From assembly GCA_963821925.1 (NCBI GenBank), contig CAWGFO010000010.1, forward strand, positions 124,001 through 188,000: a stretch of DNA of 64,000 nt, given 5' to 3'. Positions 32,737 through 41,881 of this stretch are shown here, piece after piece. The position numbers were made by a program, and so were the translations under genes. The first letter of the stretch is position 1. Each line of letters starts with the position of its first letter. Below the pieces are notes generated by a model that worked only from the letters and a program-made list of their open reading frames with translations, was not told where the DNA came from and did no database searches. The stretch is from JAOUEA01 sp963821925. GTDB taxonomy: Bacteria > Actinomycetota > UBA4738 > HRBIN12.

Positions 32737-34356
32737 ATGAGCGGCAACGCGTACCACGCGATCGTGATCGGCGGCGGCCACAACGGCCTCGTCGCCGGCG
32801 CGTACCTCGCGAAGTCCGGCGCCCGCACGGTCGTGCTCGAGGCCCGGCACAAGGTCGGCGGGGCGGCCGACACGATGGCCCCGTGGCCCGAGGCGCCCGA
32901 GTTCAGGGTGACGACGCTCAGCTACGTGATGAGCCTGATGCCCGACACGATCCAGCGCGACCTGGATCTCGCGCGCCACGGCTACCGGGCGTACCCGGTC
33001 GGCCCCTACTTCCTGCCGTTCCCCGACGGCCGGTGCATCGTCCAGTACGACGACGACGCCGCGCGCAACTACGAGTCGTTCGCCCAATTCTCGAAACGGG
33101 ACGCGGATGCGATCGAACGGTGGGACGCGTGGATCGGCGGCCTCGCCGACGTGCTCGGCCCGATGCTGATGTCGATCCCGCCCACGGTGGGCTCGAAGCG
33201 TCCCGGCGACCTCTACGAGCAGCTCCGACTCGCCTGGCGGTTCCGCGGGCTCGACGTGAAGACGGTCGGCGACGTCACGCGCCTGATGACGATGAGCATC
33301 GTCGACATCCTCGACCGGTTCTTCGAGACCGACCAGGTGAAGACCGTGATGGCGCTGAACGGCCTGATCGGCACGTGGGCCGGCCCGCACGAGCCGGGCA
33401 CCGGCTACGTGATGGCGCACCACTCGATCGGCGACGTCGGCGACGGTCACCTCGGCGCGTGGGCGGTTCCCGAGGGCGGGATGGGGGCCGTGAGCGACGC
33501 GATCGCGTCGAGCGCGCGATCCCTCGGCGCCGAGATCCGGACGAACGCCCGCGTCGCGCGCGTGCTCACGCGCGACGGCCACGTCACCGGCGTCGTGCTC
33601 GAGAACGGGGAGGAGCTGACCGCGCCCGTCGTCGTGACAGCGATCCATCCGAAGATCACGTTCTTGGATCAGCTCGATGCCTCCGAGCTTCCGGATGACT
33701 TCGTGGACGACATCCGCAACTGGAAGACGCGGAGCGGCGTCGTGAAGATCAACGCCGCCCTGGATCGCGCGCCGGTGTTCACCGCGATGCCCGAGCTCAC
33801 CGACCTCACGGGCGGCTTCGAGCTCGCGCACTCGATCGCCTACCTGGAGACGGCGTTCGAGGAGGCGCGGGCCGGGATCCCGTCCACCGCGCCGTTCAGC
33901 GACGGCGTGATGCCGACCGTGTACGACCGGACGCTCGCGCCCGAGGGCACGCACGTGGTGTCGCTCTTCACGCAGTGGGTACCGCACGGGTGGAGCGAGG
34001 AGCCCCACGCCGAGGAGCTCGAGGCGTACGCCGATCGCGTGATCGCGGGCTACGACGAGCTGGCCCCGGGCTTCGCCGACTCGGTCCTGCACCGCCAGGT
34101 GATCGGGCCGTACGAGATGGAGCACGAGTACGGGCTGATCGGCGGGAACATCTTCCACGGGGAGCTCTCGGCCGAACAGCTGTTCCACATGCGGCCGGCG
34201 CCGGGCTACGCCGACTACCGGTCGCCGATCCGCGGGCTGTACCAGGCCTCGAGCGCCACCCACGGCGGGGGCGGGGTCTGCGGGATCCCCGGCTACAACG
34301 CGGTCCGGCAGATCAAGGCGGACCGTCGGGGCCGCCGGACGCGCCGGACGGGCTGA
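32737..34356 (+). CDS. PYROXD2-like FAD-dependent oxidoreductase (phytoene desaturase superfamily)
   Basis: 539-residue flavoprotein. The FAD motif IVIGGGHNGLVAGAYLAKSG lies near residue 8 and the C-terminal motif THGGGGVCGIPGYNAV near 505, the pattern of the PYROXD2 branch rather than carotenoid desaturases. Substrate unknown. ATG 32737 is chosen over ATG 32734 because GGAGG at 32728-32732 leaves only 1 base for the latter. No carotenoid genes are nearby. Confidence 0.85.
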   Translation: MSGNAYHAIVIGGGHNGLVAGAYLAKSGARTVVLEARHKVGGAADTMAPWPEAPEFRVTTLSYVMSLMPDTIQRDLDLARHGYRAYPVGPYFLPFPDGRCIVQYDDDAARNYESFAQFSKRDADAIERWDAWIGGLADVLGPMLMSIPPTVGSKRPGDLYEQLRLAWRFRGLDVKTVGDVTRLMTMSIVDILDRFFETDQVKTVMALNGLIGTWAGPHEPGTGYVMAHHSIGDVGDGHLGAWAVPEGGMGAVSDAIASSARSLGAEIRTNARVARVLTRDGHVTGVVLENGEELTAPVVVTAIHPKITFLDQLDASELPDDFVDDIRNWKTRSGVVKINAALDRAPVFTAMPELTDLTGGFELAHSIAYLETAFEEARAGIPSTAPFSDGVMPTVYDRTLAPEGTHVVSLFTQWVPHGWSEEPHAEELEAYADRVIAGYDELAPGFADSVLHRQVIGPYEMEHEYGLIGGNIFHGELSAEQLFHMRPAPGYADYRSPIRGLYQASSATHGGGGVCGIPGYNAVRQIKADRRGRRTRRTG

Positions 34357-34397
34357 CGGGGCCCACGCCTCGCCGCCCGCTGCGCCATGATGGCGAC

Positions 34398-34940
34398 GTG
34401 GACCCGCTCTCCGGACACCTGCTGATCGCCGGGCCGTCGTTGTTCGACCCGAACTTCCGTCGCACCGTCGTGCTGATCGCCCACCACGACGATGAAGGCG
34501 CGGTCGGCGTGGTGCTGAACCGGCCGCTCGACGTGACGGTCGAGGAGGCGGTCCCCGCACTCACCGCGCTCGTCGACCCGTGGGCCCCGGTCCTCACCGG
34601 CGGGCCGGTCGAGCCCGAGGCGGTGGTCGTGCTCGCCGACTTCACCGACCCGTCGCTCGCCGAGGTGATCGCCCTCGGGTCGATCGGGTTCCTCCCGCCG
34701 GAGGCGGACGACGACATCGGTGCCTCGATCCGGCGCGCACGGGTCTTCGCGGGCTACGCGGGCTGGGGGAGCGGGCAGCTCGAGGCCGAGCTCGACGAGG
34801 AGTCGTGGCTGGTGGAGCCCGCCCGTCCCGAGGACGTCTTCCACCCGCACCCGGCCCAGCTCTGGGATGACGTACTGCGGCGCAAGGGCTCCGCGTACGA
34901 TCTGCTGCGGCTGATGCCGGACGACCCCTCGATGAACTGA
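34398..34940 (+). CDS. YqgE/AlgH family protein
   Basis: 180-residue protein of the YqgE/AlgH (UPF0301) family: SGHLLIAGPSLFDPNFRRTV at the start, GVVLNRPLD, VLTGGPVEPE and FAGYAGWGSGQLEAEL. The role is poorly defined; AlgH was linked to alginate regulation in Pseudomonas. GTG 34398 fits the family start and lies 6 bases after CATGAT, an imperfect -10 box. Confidence 0.9.
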   Translation: MDPLSGHLLIAGPSLFDPNFRRTVVLIAHHDDEGAVGVVLNRPLDVTVEEAVPALTALVDPWAPVLTGGPVEPEAVVVLADFTDPSLAEVIALGSIGFLPPEADDDIGASIRRARVFAGYAGWGSGQLEAELDEESWLVEPARPEDVFHPHPAQLWDDVLRRKGSAYDLLRLMPDDPSMN

Positions 34941-34979
34941 CGGTTGCCGCGGGACCGCGTGGGCGGCATGCTTCGGGGC

Positions 34980-35937
34980 ATGAGCGACGCTCCCTTGGAC
35001 CGGGCCGCCCTCGAACGCTCCATCCGGCCGTTCGGCGAGTCCTTCGCGCTCCCCGGGCGCGGCGCACACCTCCCGGGCCGTCTTCGAGTGGGAGCGCGAG
35101 CACTTCTTCGCGCCGTCGTGGGTGTGCGTGGGGCGCGCGGGCGTGCACCGTCGCGACCCGAGCCAGATCGAGCGCGGCGGCTGGGCGTTCGCCCGAGCCG
35201 ACGACCGGGGGATCGACCCCGACCGCCAGTTCGGGAACCTGTGGGACCTGCTCGCGCCGTGGGAGCCTGAACGGCTGGTCGTGGCCGCGCGCCATTCGTA
35301 CGAGATCGCCGCGAACTGGAAGCTGATCCACGAGAACTACCAGGAGTGCTACCACTGCTCCGAGATCCACCCGGAGCTCTGCCGCGTGACGCCGCCCGAC
35401 AGCGGCTACTCCTACGACATGCGTGGGCTGTTCGTGGCCGGACCGATGGACCTGTACCCCGACGCCGAGACGATGTCGCTCGACGGCCGCTCGCACGGCG
35501 TGCCCCTGCGCGGCCTCGACGAGCGGCAGCGCCGCGAGGTCGGCTACTTCGGGGTGTTCCCGAACCTGCTGATCAGCCCGCACCCCGACTACGTGCTCAC
35601 CCACCGCGTCGAACCGCTCGGTCCCGGCCGCTCCTACGTGGAGTGCGAGTGGCTCTTCCCGCCGGAGGCGCTCGAGCTCGTCGGATTCTCGCCCGACTAC
35701 GCGGTCGAGTTCTGGGACGTCACGAACCGCGAGGACTGGGCGGCCTGCGAGTCGCTGCAGCGCTCGGCCGCCTCGCGCGGCTACCGCCCGGGCCCGCTCT
35801 CGGGCGCGTGGGAGGGTGGCGTGTACATGCAGACGCGCATGCTCGCGCAGGGCTACCTCGATGGCGCCGTGACCGAGCCGGCGCCCAAGCCCGGGATCAC
35901 GTCGTTGCCGCGGCGCGAGATCCTGCGCGGCGCGTGA
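34980..35937 (+). pseudogene. Ring-hydroxylating dioxygenase alpha subunit, frameshifted and lacking the Rieske domain
   Basis: From ATG 34980 the frame reads a normal N-terminus (MSDAPLDRAALERSIRPFGE), then breaks near 35051-35064. Removing one C from the CCCC run at 35051-35054 restores LPGAAHTSRAVFEWEREHFF and joins it to the second frame that ends at 35937. The mononuclear iron domain is present (NYQECYHCSEIHPEL), but the C-x-H and C-x2-H Rieske ligands, and roughly 100 residues expected between CVGRAG and WDLLAPW, are missing. A repaired protein would have about 318 residues against more than 400 in relatives. The gene is therefore probably dead or severely altered. The methyltransferase gene overlaps its end (GTGA). 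Confidence 0.75.
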
Positions 35938-36737
35938 GCGGGGACGCGCCGCCGACGCCGGCCGGGTCGCTCGCCTTCGACCGGGCGGCGGAGTTCTACG
36001 ACGAGACCCGGAGGGTCAGCGAGTCCGCGATCGCTCTCGCGGTCGACCTGCTCGAAGGGGAGCTGGTCGGACGGGGGCGCGTGCTCGAGATCGGGGTGGG
36101 AACCGGCCTGCTGGCGCTGCCGTTCGCCGCGCGCGGGTTGCCGCTCGTGGGGCTCGACCTGTCGCTCCCGATGATGCGGAAGCTCGTCGAGAAGTCCGGC
36201 GGCCGCGCGCCGGTGCCGCTCGTCCGCGGGGACGCCACGCGGCTCCCGTTCCGCGACGACGCCTTCGGTGGTGCCTACGCCCGCTGGGTGCTCCACCTGA
36301 TCCCGGGCTGGCGTGAGGTCGTGCGGGAGCTCTGCCGCGTGGCGCGCGCGACGATCCTGATCGAGGCGGGCGGCAACGCGGGGCGATGGGAGGAGATGCA
36401 CTGGCGGTTCCAGGAGGTTACGGGGGGCAGCATGGGGCCGGTCGGGCTCGACGCCCGGGCGGGCTTCGACGAGCTCGACGCGGCGTTCGCGGCCCAGGGG
36501 GCGACCTTCCGAGCCCTGCCCGAGCGGGTCGTCACGGTCGACGACCCGGTGACGGTGGAAGGGTTCTTCGACCGGGTGGAGCGCCGCGTCTACTCGTGGA
36601 CCTGGCGGGTCTCGGACGACGACATCCGGCGCGCGATCGCCGAGATCCGACCGTGGGCCGAGGAGCGCTGGGGCGGCCCGGACGTGCCGCTCGGCACCGA
36701 ACATCCGATCCTGTGGCGTGCGTACGACCTGACCTGA
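35934..36737 (+). CDS. Class I SAM-dependent methyltransferase
   Basis: 267-residue methyltransferase with motif I VLEIGVGTGLLALPFA (residues about 46-61), the acidic GLDLSLPMM (motif II) and GDATRLPFRDDAFG (motif III), typical of the UbiE/COQ5-like Methyltransf_11 group. The acceptor is unknown. The GTG start overlaps the stop of the broken dioxygenase gene, so it was probably translated in coupling with it. Confidence 0.85.
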   Translation: MSGDAPPTPAGSLAFDRAAEFYDETRRVSESAIALAVDLLEGELVGRGRVLEIGVGTGLLALPFAARGLPLVGLDLSLPMMRKLVEKSGGRAPVPLVRGDATRLPFRDDAFGGAYARWVLHLIPGWREVVRELCRVARATILIEAGGNAGRWEEMHWRFQEVTGGSMGPVGLDARAGFDELDAAFAAQGATFRALPERVVTVDDPVTVEGFFDRVERRVYSWTWRVSDDDIRRAIAEIRPWAEERWGGPDVPLGTEHPILWRAYDLT

Positions 36738-36762
36738 CGCGCCGCGGTCACGCCGTCCCCGC

Positions 36763-36801
36763 TATCCTGTCGTCGTCCGACGAGGCGTCCCCTGGGACGC
36801 C
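36763..36801 (+). promoter_or_regulatory. Promoter and leader hairpin of ilvE
   Basis: The -10 box TATCCT is at 36763-36768. The leader (about 48 bases) has a perfect 8-bp inverted repeat GGCGTCCC-CT-GGGACGCC (36784-36801) ending 7 bases before the GAGGAGG ribosome site. Confidence 0.45.
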
Positions 36802-36822
36802 CGACATCGAGGAGGTCCGACG

Positions 36823-37749
36823 GTGCCGATCGCCGAGGTCGAGACGATCTGGATGAACGGCGAGCTGGTGCCTTGGCACGAGGCCAAGGTGCACGTGCTC
36901 AGCCACGCCCTGCACTACGGCAGCGGCGTCTTCGAGGGCATCCGGGCGTACGAGACCGCGCGCGGGCCCGCCGTGTGGCACCTGGACGCGCACCTGGGGC
37001 GCATGTTCGACTCCGCAGCGATCTACCACATGGAGATCCCGTACTCGAAGGAGCAGCTCGTCCAGGCCACGAAGGACGTGATCCGCGCGAACGACCTGCC
37101 GGCCTGCTACATCCGGCCGATCGCCTTCCGCGGCTACGGCGAGATCGGCGTGAACCCGCTCGCGAACCCGGTCGACGTCTCGATCGCCGTCTGGCCGTGG
37201 GGCGCGTACCTCGGCGAGGAGGCCCTCGAGCAGGGCGTCCGCGTCAAGATCTCGTCGTGGAAGCGCCACGACCAGAACTCGCTGCCGTCGTCGGCGAAGG
37301 CCACCGGCGGCTACCTCGTCTCGATCCTCGCGAAGATCGACTCGCTGAAGTCCGGCTACGACGAGGCGGTGCTGCTGAACCATGAGGGCCACATCGGTGA
37401 AGGCTCCGGGGAGAACATCTTCGTGGTCAAGGACGGCGACCTGTTCACGCCGCCCACCACCGACGGCTGCCTCGAGGGGATCACGAGGAACTCCGTGATG
37501 ACGATGGCCAGGGACCTCGGCTACGCGGTGCACGAGCGCTCGCTGGTCCGCACCGATCTGTACCTCGCCGACGAGGTCTTCTTCACGGGGACGGCCGCCG
37601 AGGTCACGCCGATCCGCGAGGTCGACGACCGCGCGGTGGGCGAGGGCCGTCGAGGCCCCGTCACGAAGAGCCTCCAGGACGCCTTCTTCGCGGCCACGAA
37701 GGGCGACGACCCCCGGTACGCCGGCTGGCTGACCTACGTGAACGACTAG
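36823..37749 (+). CDS. ilvE: Branched-chain amino acid aminotransferase
   Basis: 308-residue fold type IV PLP enzyme interconverting Val, Leu and Ile with their 2-oxo acids. Signatures are HYGSGVFEGIRAY, the PLP Lys in SSAKATGGYL (about residue 164) and GEGSGENIF. Full length. GTG 36823 has a good GAGGAGG site. The stop overlaps the next GTG by one base, coupling it to the M1 aminopeptidase. Confidence 0.92.
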   Translation: MPIAEVETIWMNGELVPWHEAKVHVLSHALHYGSGVFEGIRAYETARGPAVWHLDAHLGRMFDSAAIYHMEIPYSKEQLVQATKDVIRANDLPACYIRPIAFRGYGEIGVNPLANPVDVSIAVWPWGAYLGEEALEQGVRVKISSWKRHDQNSLPSSAKATGGYLVSILAKIDSLKSGYDEAVLLNHEGHIGEGSGENIFVVKDGDLFTPPTTDGCLEGITRNSVMTMARDLGYAVHERSLVRTDLYLADEVFFTGTAAEVTPIREVDDRAVGEGRRGPVTKSLQDAFFAATKGDDPRYAGWLTYVND

Positions 37750-40280
37750 TGGACGATCGCTACCGGCTCCCGCGAAGCGTCGTCCCGAACCGCTACGACC
37801 TCACCCTGGCGCCCGACCTGGCGACCGCGACCTACGAGGGCTCGGTCGAGATCGCGGTCACCGTCGTCGAGCCGGTCGACCGCGTCGTGCTGAACGCGAT
37901 CGAGCTCGAGATCGACGGCGGGACGCTCACGGCCGACGACGGACGGGCGCTCGACGTCGCGGTGGTCGAGCTCGATGAGGAGCACCAGCGCGCGACGCTC
38001 GTCCTCCCGGAGATCGCAGCGCCCGGTGCGTGGACGCTGTCGCTCGCGTTCCGCGGAGTGCTGAACGACCACCTCCACGGCTTCTACCGATCGACCTACA
38101 CCGACGACGAGACGGGCGAGAAGCACACGATCGCGACCACGCAGTTCGAGGCCGCGGATGCCCGGCGGGCGTTCCCGTGCTGGGACGAGCCCGACCTGAA
38201 GGCGGTGTTCGGGATCACGCTCGACGTGCCCGACGACGTGATGGCGATCTCGAACGGACCCGAGATCGATCGCGAGCCGCTCGAGGACGGCCGCGTCCGC
38301 GTCCGGTTCGCCGACACGATGGTGATGTCGACCTACCTCGTCGCGTTCGTGGTGGGCCGCATGGAGCTGACCCCGCCCGTCGAGGTCGACGGCGTGCCGA
38401 TCCGGGTCGCCCACCTCCCGGGGAAGGGTCATCTCGCCTCGTTCGCCCTCGATGCCGCGGTGTTCTCGCTGCGGTTCTTCCGCGAGTACTACGCGATCCC
38501 CTACCCCGACGCGAAGGTGGACATGGTCGCGATGCCCGACTTCGCGCAGGGCGCGATGGAGAACACGGGCTGCATCATCTATCGGGAGTCGGCGCTGCTC
38601 GTCGATCCGGCGCACGCGACCCAGCCCGAACTCGAGAACATCGCCGACGTCGTGGCGCACGAGCTGGCGCATCAGTGGTTCGGCAACCTCGTGACGATGC
38701 GCTGGTGGAACGGGATCTGGCTGAACGAGGCGTTCGCGACGTTCATGGCGCTGATCACGGTCGACGCGATGCGACCCGACTGGGAGGTGTGGGCGGCGTT
38801 CGCCCGCGCCGGCACGAGCGCCCGCGAGGTCGACGCTCTGCACAGCACCCGCGCGATCGAGTATCCGGTGGCCTCGCCCGACGACACGCAGGGCATGTTC
38901 GACGTCCTGACGTACCAGAAGGGCGGCGCGATCCTGCGGATGCTCGAGCGGTACCTGGGCGCCGACCGCTTCCGAGACGGGATCCGCCGTTACCTGACGC
39001 TGCACGAGTTCGGGAACACCGAGACGCACGACCTCTGGGACGCGATCGAGGAGGCCACCGGCGAGCCGGTGCGGCGGATCATGGACTCGTGGATCTGGCA
39101 GGGCGGCTACCCCTTGCTCTCGGTCGAGCCCAAGGATGGCGGCGTCTCGATCACGCAGTCGAGGTTCCTGGCCGACGGGTCGCCCGACGCCACCGTGTGG
39201 GACGTCCCCCTGCGGGTGCGCTCGCTCGGCGGCGAGGAGCAGTCGGTCCTGGTCACGGCCGACGGCGCCACGGTCGAGGTCCCGGCCGACGCGGCCGTGG
39301 TCGTGAACGCGGGCGCGAGCAGCTTCGTCCGGGTCCGGTACGCGCCCGAGCTCCGCGAGCGGCTCGTCGCGCGGCTCACCGAGGTCTCGCCGATGGAGCG
39401 GTACACGCTGGTCGACGACCTCTGGGCCTCGGTGGCCGCCGGGGCCGCGAGCGCGGCGGACTTCGTCGAGTTCGCCGACGCCTTCCGCGAGGAGGACGAC
39501 CTCGCCGTGTGGCAGGTGCTGATCCAGAGCCTCGCGATGTGTGACCGGTTCGTCGAAGGGGAGACGCGCGAGCGATTCCGCGCGTTCGTGCGCGGCCTGG
39601 TGGCGCCCGCGCTGGACCGGCTCGGCTGGGACGCGAGCGACGACGACGCCGATCGCGTGCGGACCCTGCGCGGCACGCTCCTTCAGGGGCTCGGGGTGCT
39701 CGGCGCCGACCCGAACGCCGCCGCGATGGCCCGCGAGTACGAGGCGGAGTCGCGGGCGGGCAAGGACATCGACCCGGCGCTCGCCGCGGCGGCCGTGAAC
39801 GTGGTGGCCGTGGCCGGCGACGCCGACGACTACGAGCGCTACGTCGAGCGGTCGCTGCACGCCGACACGCCACAGGAGCAGCTCCGGTACCAGATGGCGC
39901 TGCCGCAGTTTCGCGTCGCCGCGCTCCTCGAGCGCACCTTCGCGGCGGTCCTGGACGGGACGATCCGATCGCAGGACGCCCCCTTCGTGGTGGCGTACTC
40001 GGTCATGAACCGCGACCTCGGCCACCGCTCGTGGGAGTTCCTGAAGGCGAACTGGGACGAGCTGACGGGGCGGTTCCCGGCCACGCTCTGGGTGCGGATG
40101 GCCGATGGCCTCCGGTTCCTGAACCAGCCGGGGGATCCGGCCGACGCCGCCGCGTTCTTCGAGGATCACCCGATCCCACAGTCGGCGAAGACGCTCGAGC
40201 AGATCCTCGAGCGCCAACGGGTGCTCGCCGCGCTCCGCGAGCGAGCCGAACCCGACCTCGCCGCGCACTTCGCGGACTGA
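37749..40280 (+). CDS. M1-family aminopeptidase (PepN-like)
   Basis: 843-residue zinc aminopeptidase that removes N-terminal amino acids from peptides in the cytoplasm. The exopeptidase motif GAMEN is at 268-272, the zinc site HELAH at 304-308 with the third ligand E327 in WLNEAF, and an ERAP1-like C-terminal helical domain follows (about 520-843). Full length for the family. GTG overlaps the ilvE stop, which fits joint use in amino-acid metabolism. It ends 30 bases before the hpa promoter. Confidence 0.92.
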   Translation: MDDRYRLPRSVVPNRYDLTLAPDLATATYEGSVEIAVTVVEPVDRVVLNAIELEIDGGTLTADDGRALDVAVVELDEEHQRATLVLPEIAAPGAWTLSLAFRGVLNDHLHGFYRSTYTDDETGEKHTIATTQFEAADARRAFPCWDEPDLKAVFGITLDVPDDVMAISNGPEIDREPLEDGRVRVRFADTMVMSTYLVAFVVGRMELTPPVEVDGVPIRVAHLPGKGHLASFALDAAVFSLRFFREYYAIPYPDAKVDMVAMPDFAQGAMENTGCIIYRESALLVDPAHATQPELENIADVVAHELAHQWFGNLVTMRWWNGIWLNEAFATFMALITVDAMRPDWEVWAAFARAGTSAREVDALHSTRAIEYPVASPDDTQGMFDVLTYQKGGAILRMLERYLGADRFRDGIRRYLTLHEFGNTETHDLWDAIEEATGEPVRRIMDSWIWQGGYPLLSVEPKDGGVSITQSRFLADGSPDATVWDVPLRVRSLGGEEQSVLVTADGATVEVPADAAVVVNAGASSFVRVRYAPELRERLVARLTEVSPMERYTLVDDLWASVAAGAASAADFVEFADAFREEDDLAVWQVLIQSLAMCDRFVEGETRERFRAFVRGLVAPALDRLGWDASDDDADRVRTLRGTLLQGLGVLGADPNAAAMAREYEAESRAGKDIDPALAAAAVNVVAVAGDADDYERYVERSLHADTPQEQLRYQMALPQFRVAALLERTFAAVLDGTIRSQDAPFVVAYSVMNRDLGHRSWEFLKANWDELTGRFPATLWVRMADGLRFLNQPGDPADAAAFFEDHPIPQSAKTLEQILERQRVLAALRERAEPDLAAHFAD

Positions 40281-40309
40281 GAACCCCTTCCCGGCGGTTC
40301 GCGGTCCGC

Positions 40310-40351
40310 TTGACACCACCCGGCACCCCCCATACCGTTCGCAAGCGAACG
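40310..40351 (+). promoter_or_regulatory. Promoter and operator of the aromatic catabolic cluster
   Basis: TTGACA (40310-40315), 17-base spacer, TACCGT (40333-40338): the best housekeeping-type promoter in the window. A perfect 16-bp palindrome CGTTCGC-AA-GCGAACG (40336-40351) overlaps the -10 and start site, suited to repression. The core CGTTCG-N4-CGAACG equals that at 31189-31204. The leader also allows CGACCT (40350-40355) to pair with AGGTCG (40381-40386) at the ribosome site. Confidence 0.75.
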
Positions 40352-40390
40352 ACCTGCGTGGGTCTGCCGCGTGAGAGGGGAGGTCGCCGC

Positions 40391-41851
40391 TTGTCCGATC
40401 GCGTCGTCGTCGAGGGTGTCGAGGTGTCCACCGACCACTGGATCGGTGGCGCGCGCGTCCCCTCGTCCGCCACGTTCACCGACGTCTCCCCGATCGACGA
40501 GTCGCCGATCGCCGAGGTCGCGCGGGGCACGGCGGACGACGTCGACCGAGCCGTGAGCGCCGCCCGTGCCGCCACGACCACCTGGGGCGCGATGCCGGCG
40601 AAGGTGCGCGCCGAGATCCTCCACCGCATCGCCGACGGGGTCGAGGCGCGCGTCCCGGATCTGGCGGCGGTCGAGACCCGCGACAACGGGTCGCTGCTCC
40701 GGTCGATGCGCAGCTCGGTGATGCCCCGGGTCGCCCGCAACTTCCGGTTCTTCGCCGACCAACTCCTCGAGCTCGACACGGGCGCGAAGGATTACGACGG
40801 GTTCGCCGAGCGCGTGGCGTGGGATCCGAGCGGGGTCGCGGCCGTGATCACCCCGTGGAACGCCCCCCTGATGCTCGCGACCTGGCGGGTGGCGCCCGCC
40901 CTGGCCGCGGGGAACGCGGTGATCCTGAAGCCGCCCGAGTGGGCGCCGCTCACGGCCTCGATGCTCGCCGACATCGCGCATGAGGCGGGGCTGCCCGACG
41001 GCGCGTTCAACGTGCTCCAGGGGATCGGCGAGGAGGCCGGCGCCGCGCTGACCGCCCACCCCGGTGTCGACCGGATCGCGTTCACGGGCTCGATCCCGAC
41101 CGGCAAGCTCGTGGCACAGGCCGCCGGCGCGAATCTGACCCCGGTCTCGCTCGAGTTGGGCGGGAAGTCGCCCTTCGTCGCGTTCGCCGACGCCGATCTC
41201 GACGCGGTCGTCGCGCAGGCCGTGAACCAGTTCGACAACGCGGGCCAGGTCTGCCTGGCCGGGACCCGCCTGCTGGTCGAGGCCTCGATGCACGACGCGT
41301 TCCTCGACCGGTTCGTGGCGGCGGCCGCGACGATCGCGCAGGGCGATCCGCGCGACGAGGCCACCGACATCGGCCCGCAGATCACGCGCGAGCACTTCGA
41401 GCGTGTGGACGGCTTCGTGCGGCGCGCGGAGGCCGACGGCGCCGAGGTGGTCTTCGGCGGCGGCCCGAACGAGGACCTCGGCGGCCTGTACTACCGGCCC
41501 ACGCTGTTCGCTGGAGCCGCCCCCGACTCCGAGATCCTCACGCACGAGGTCTTCGGGCCCGTGCTGACCCTGCAGACGTTCGAGGACGAGGACGAGGCGA
41601 TCGCCCTGGCCAACGCCACCGAGTACGGGCTCGCCGCGATCCTCTACACGGGGGACGAGGCCCGGGCCGAGCGCGTCAGCGACCGCCTGGTGGCCGGGAC
41701 CGTCTGGGTGAACTGTTTCTTCGTGCGCGACCTCGCCGCACCGTTCGGCGGCGCGCGCCACTCGGGGATCGGCCGCGAGGGCGGCGCCTGGAGCTTCGAT
41801 TTCTACGCGGACGTGAAGAACGTCTGCACGGCACCGTGGTCACGAGACTGA
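40391..41851 (+). CDS. Aldehyde dehydrogenase, probably HpaE-like
   Basis: 486-residue NAD(P)-dependent aldehyde dehydrogenase. Catalytic C288 (NAGQVCLAGTRL) and E255 (LELGGKSP) are present, with the nucleotide motif FTGSIPTG. Its neighbour HpaD suggests oxidation of 5-carboxymethyl-2-hydroxymuconic semialdehyde in homoprotocatechuate breakdown; oxidation of another aromatic aldehyde such as 4-hydroxyphenylacetaldehyde is also possible. A TTG start at 40391 is proposed because GGGGAGGT stands 6 bases before it; GTG 40424 is the alternative. It is the first gene after the operator-bearing promoter. Confidence 0.85.
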   Translation: MSDRVVVEGVEVSTDHWIGGARVPSSATFTDVSPIDESPIAEVARGTADDVDRAVSAARAATTTWGAMPAKVRAEILHRIADGVEARVPDLAAVETRDNGSLLRSMRSSVMPRVARNFRFFADQLLELDTGAKDYDGFAERVAWDPSGVAAVITPWNAPLMLATWRVAPALAAGNAVILKPPEWAPLTASMLADIAHEAGLPDGAFNVLQGIGEEAGAALTAHPGVDRIAFTGSIPTGKLVAQAAGANLTPVSLELGGKSPFVAFADADLDAVVAQAVNQFDNAGQVCLAGTRLLVEASMHDAFLDRFVAAAATIAQGDPRDEATDIGPQITREHFERVDGFVRRAEADGAEVVFGGGPNEDLGGLYYRPTLFAGAAPDSEILTHEVFGPVLTLQTFEDEDEAIALANATEYGLAAILYTGDEARAERVSDRLVAGTVWVNCFFVRDLAAPFGGARHSGIGREGGAWSFDFYADVKNVCTAPWSRD

Positions 41852-41881
41852 CGAAGGACGAACGACCGAGAGGAGCGAGAC

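Noticed and set aside
34944..35270. A separate 108-residue gene before the dioxygenase
   Set aside because: Its first third is the dioxygenase N-terminus and the rest is frame-shifted Arg/Ala/Gly-rich sequence; it is the 5' part of the broken gene.
41850..41880. GGACGAACGACC before hpaD as a further copy of the shared operator
   Set aside because: Only one half (CGAACG) is present; there is no matching CGTTCG arm.
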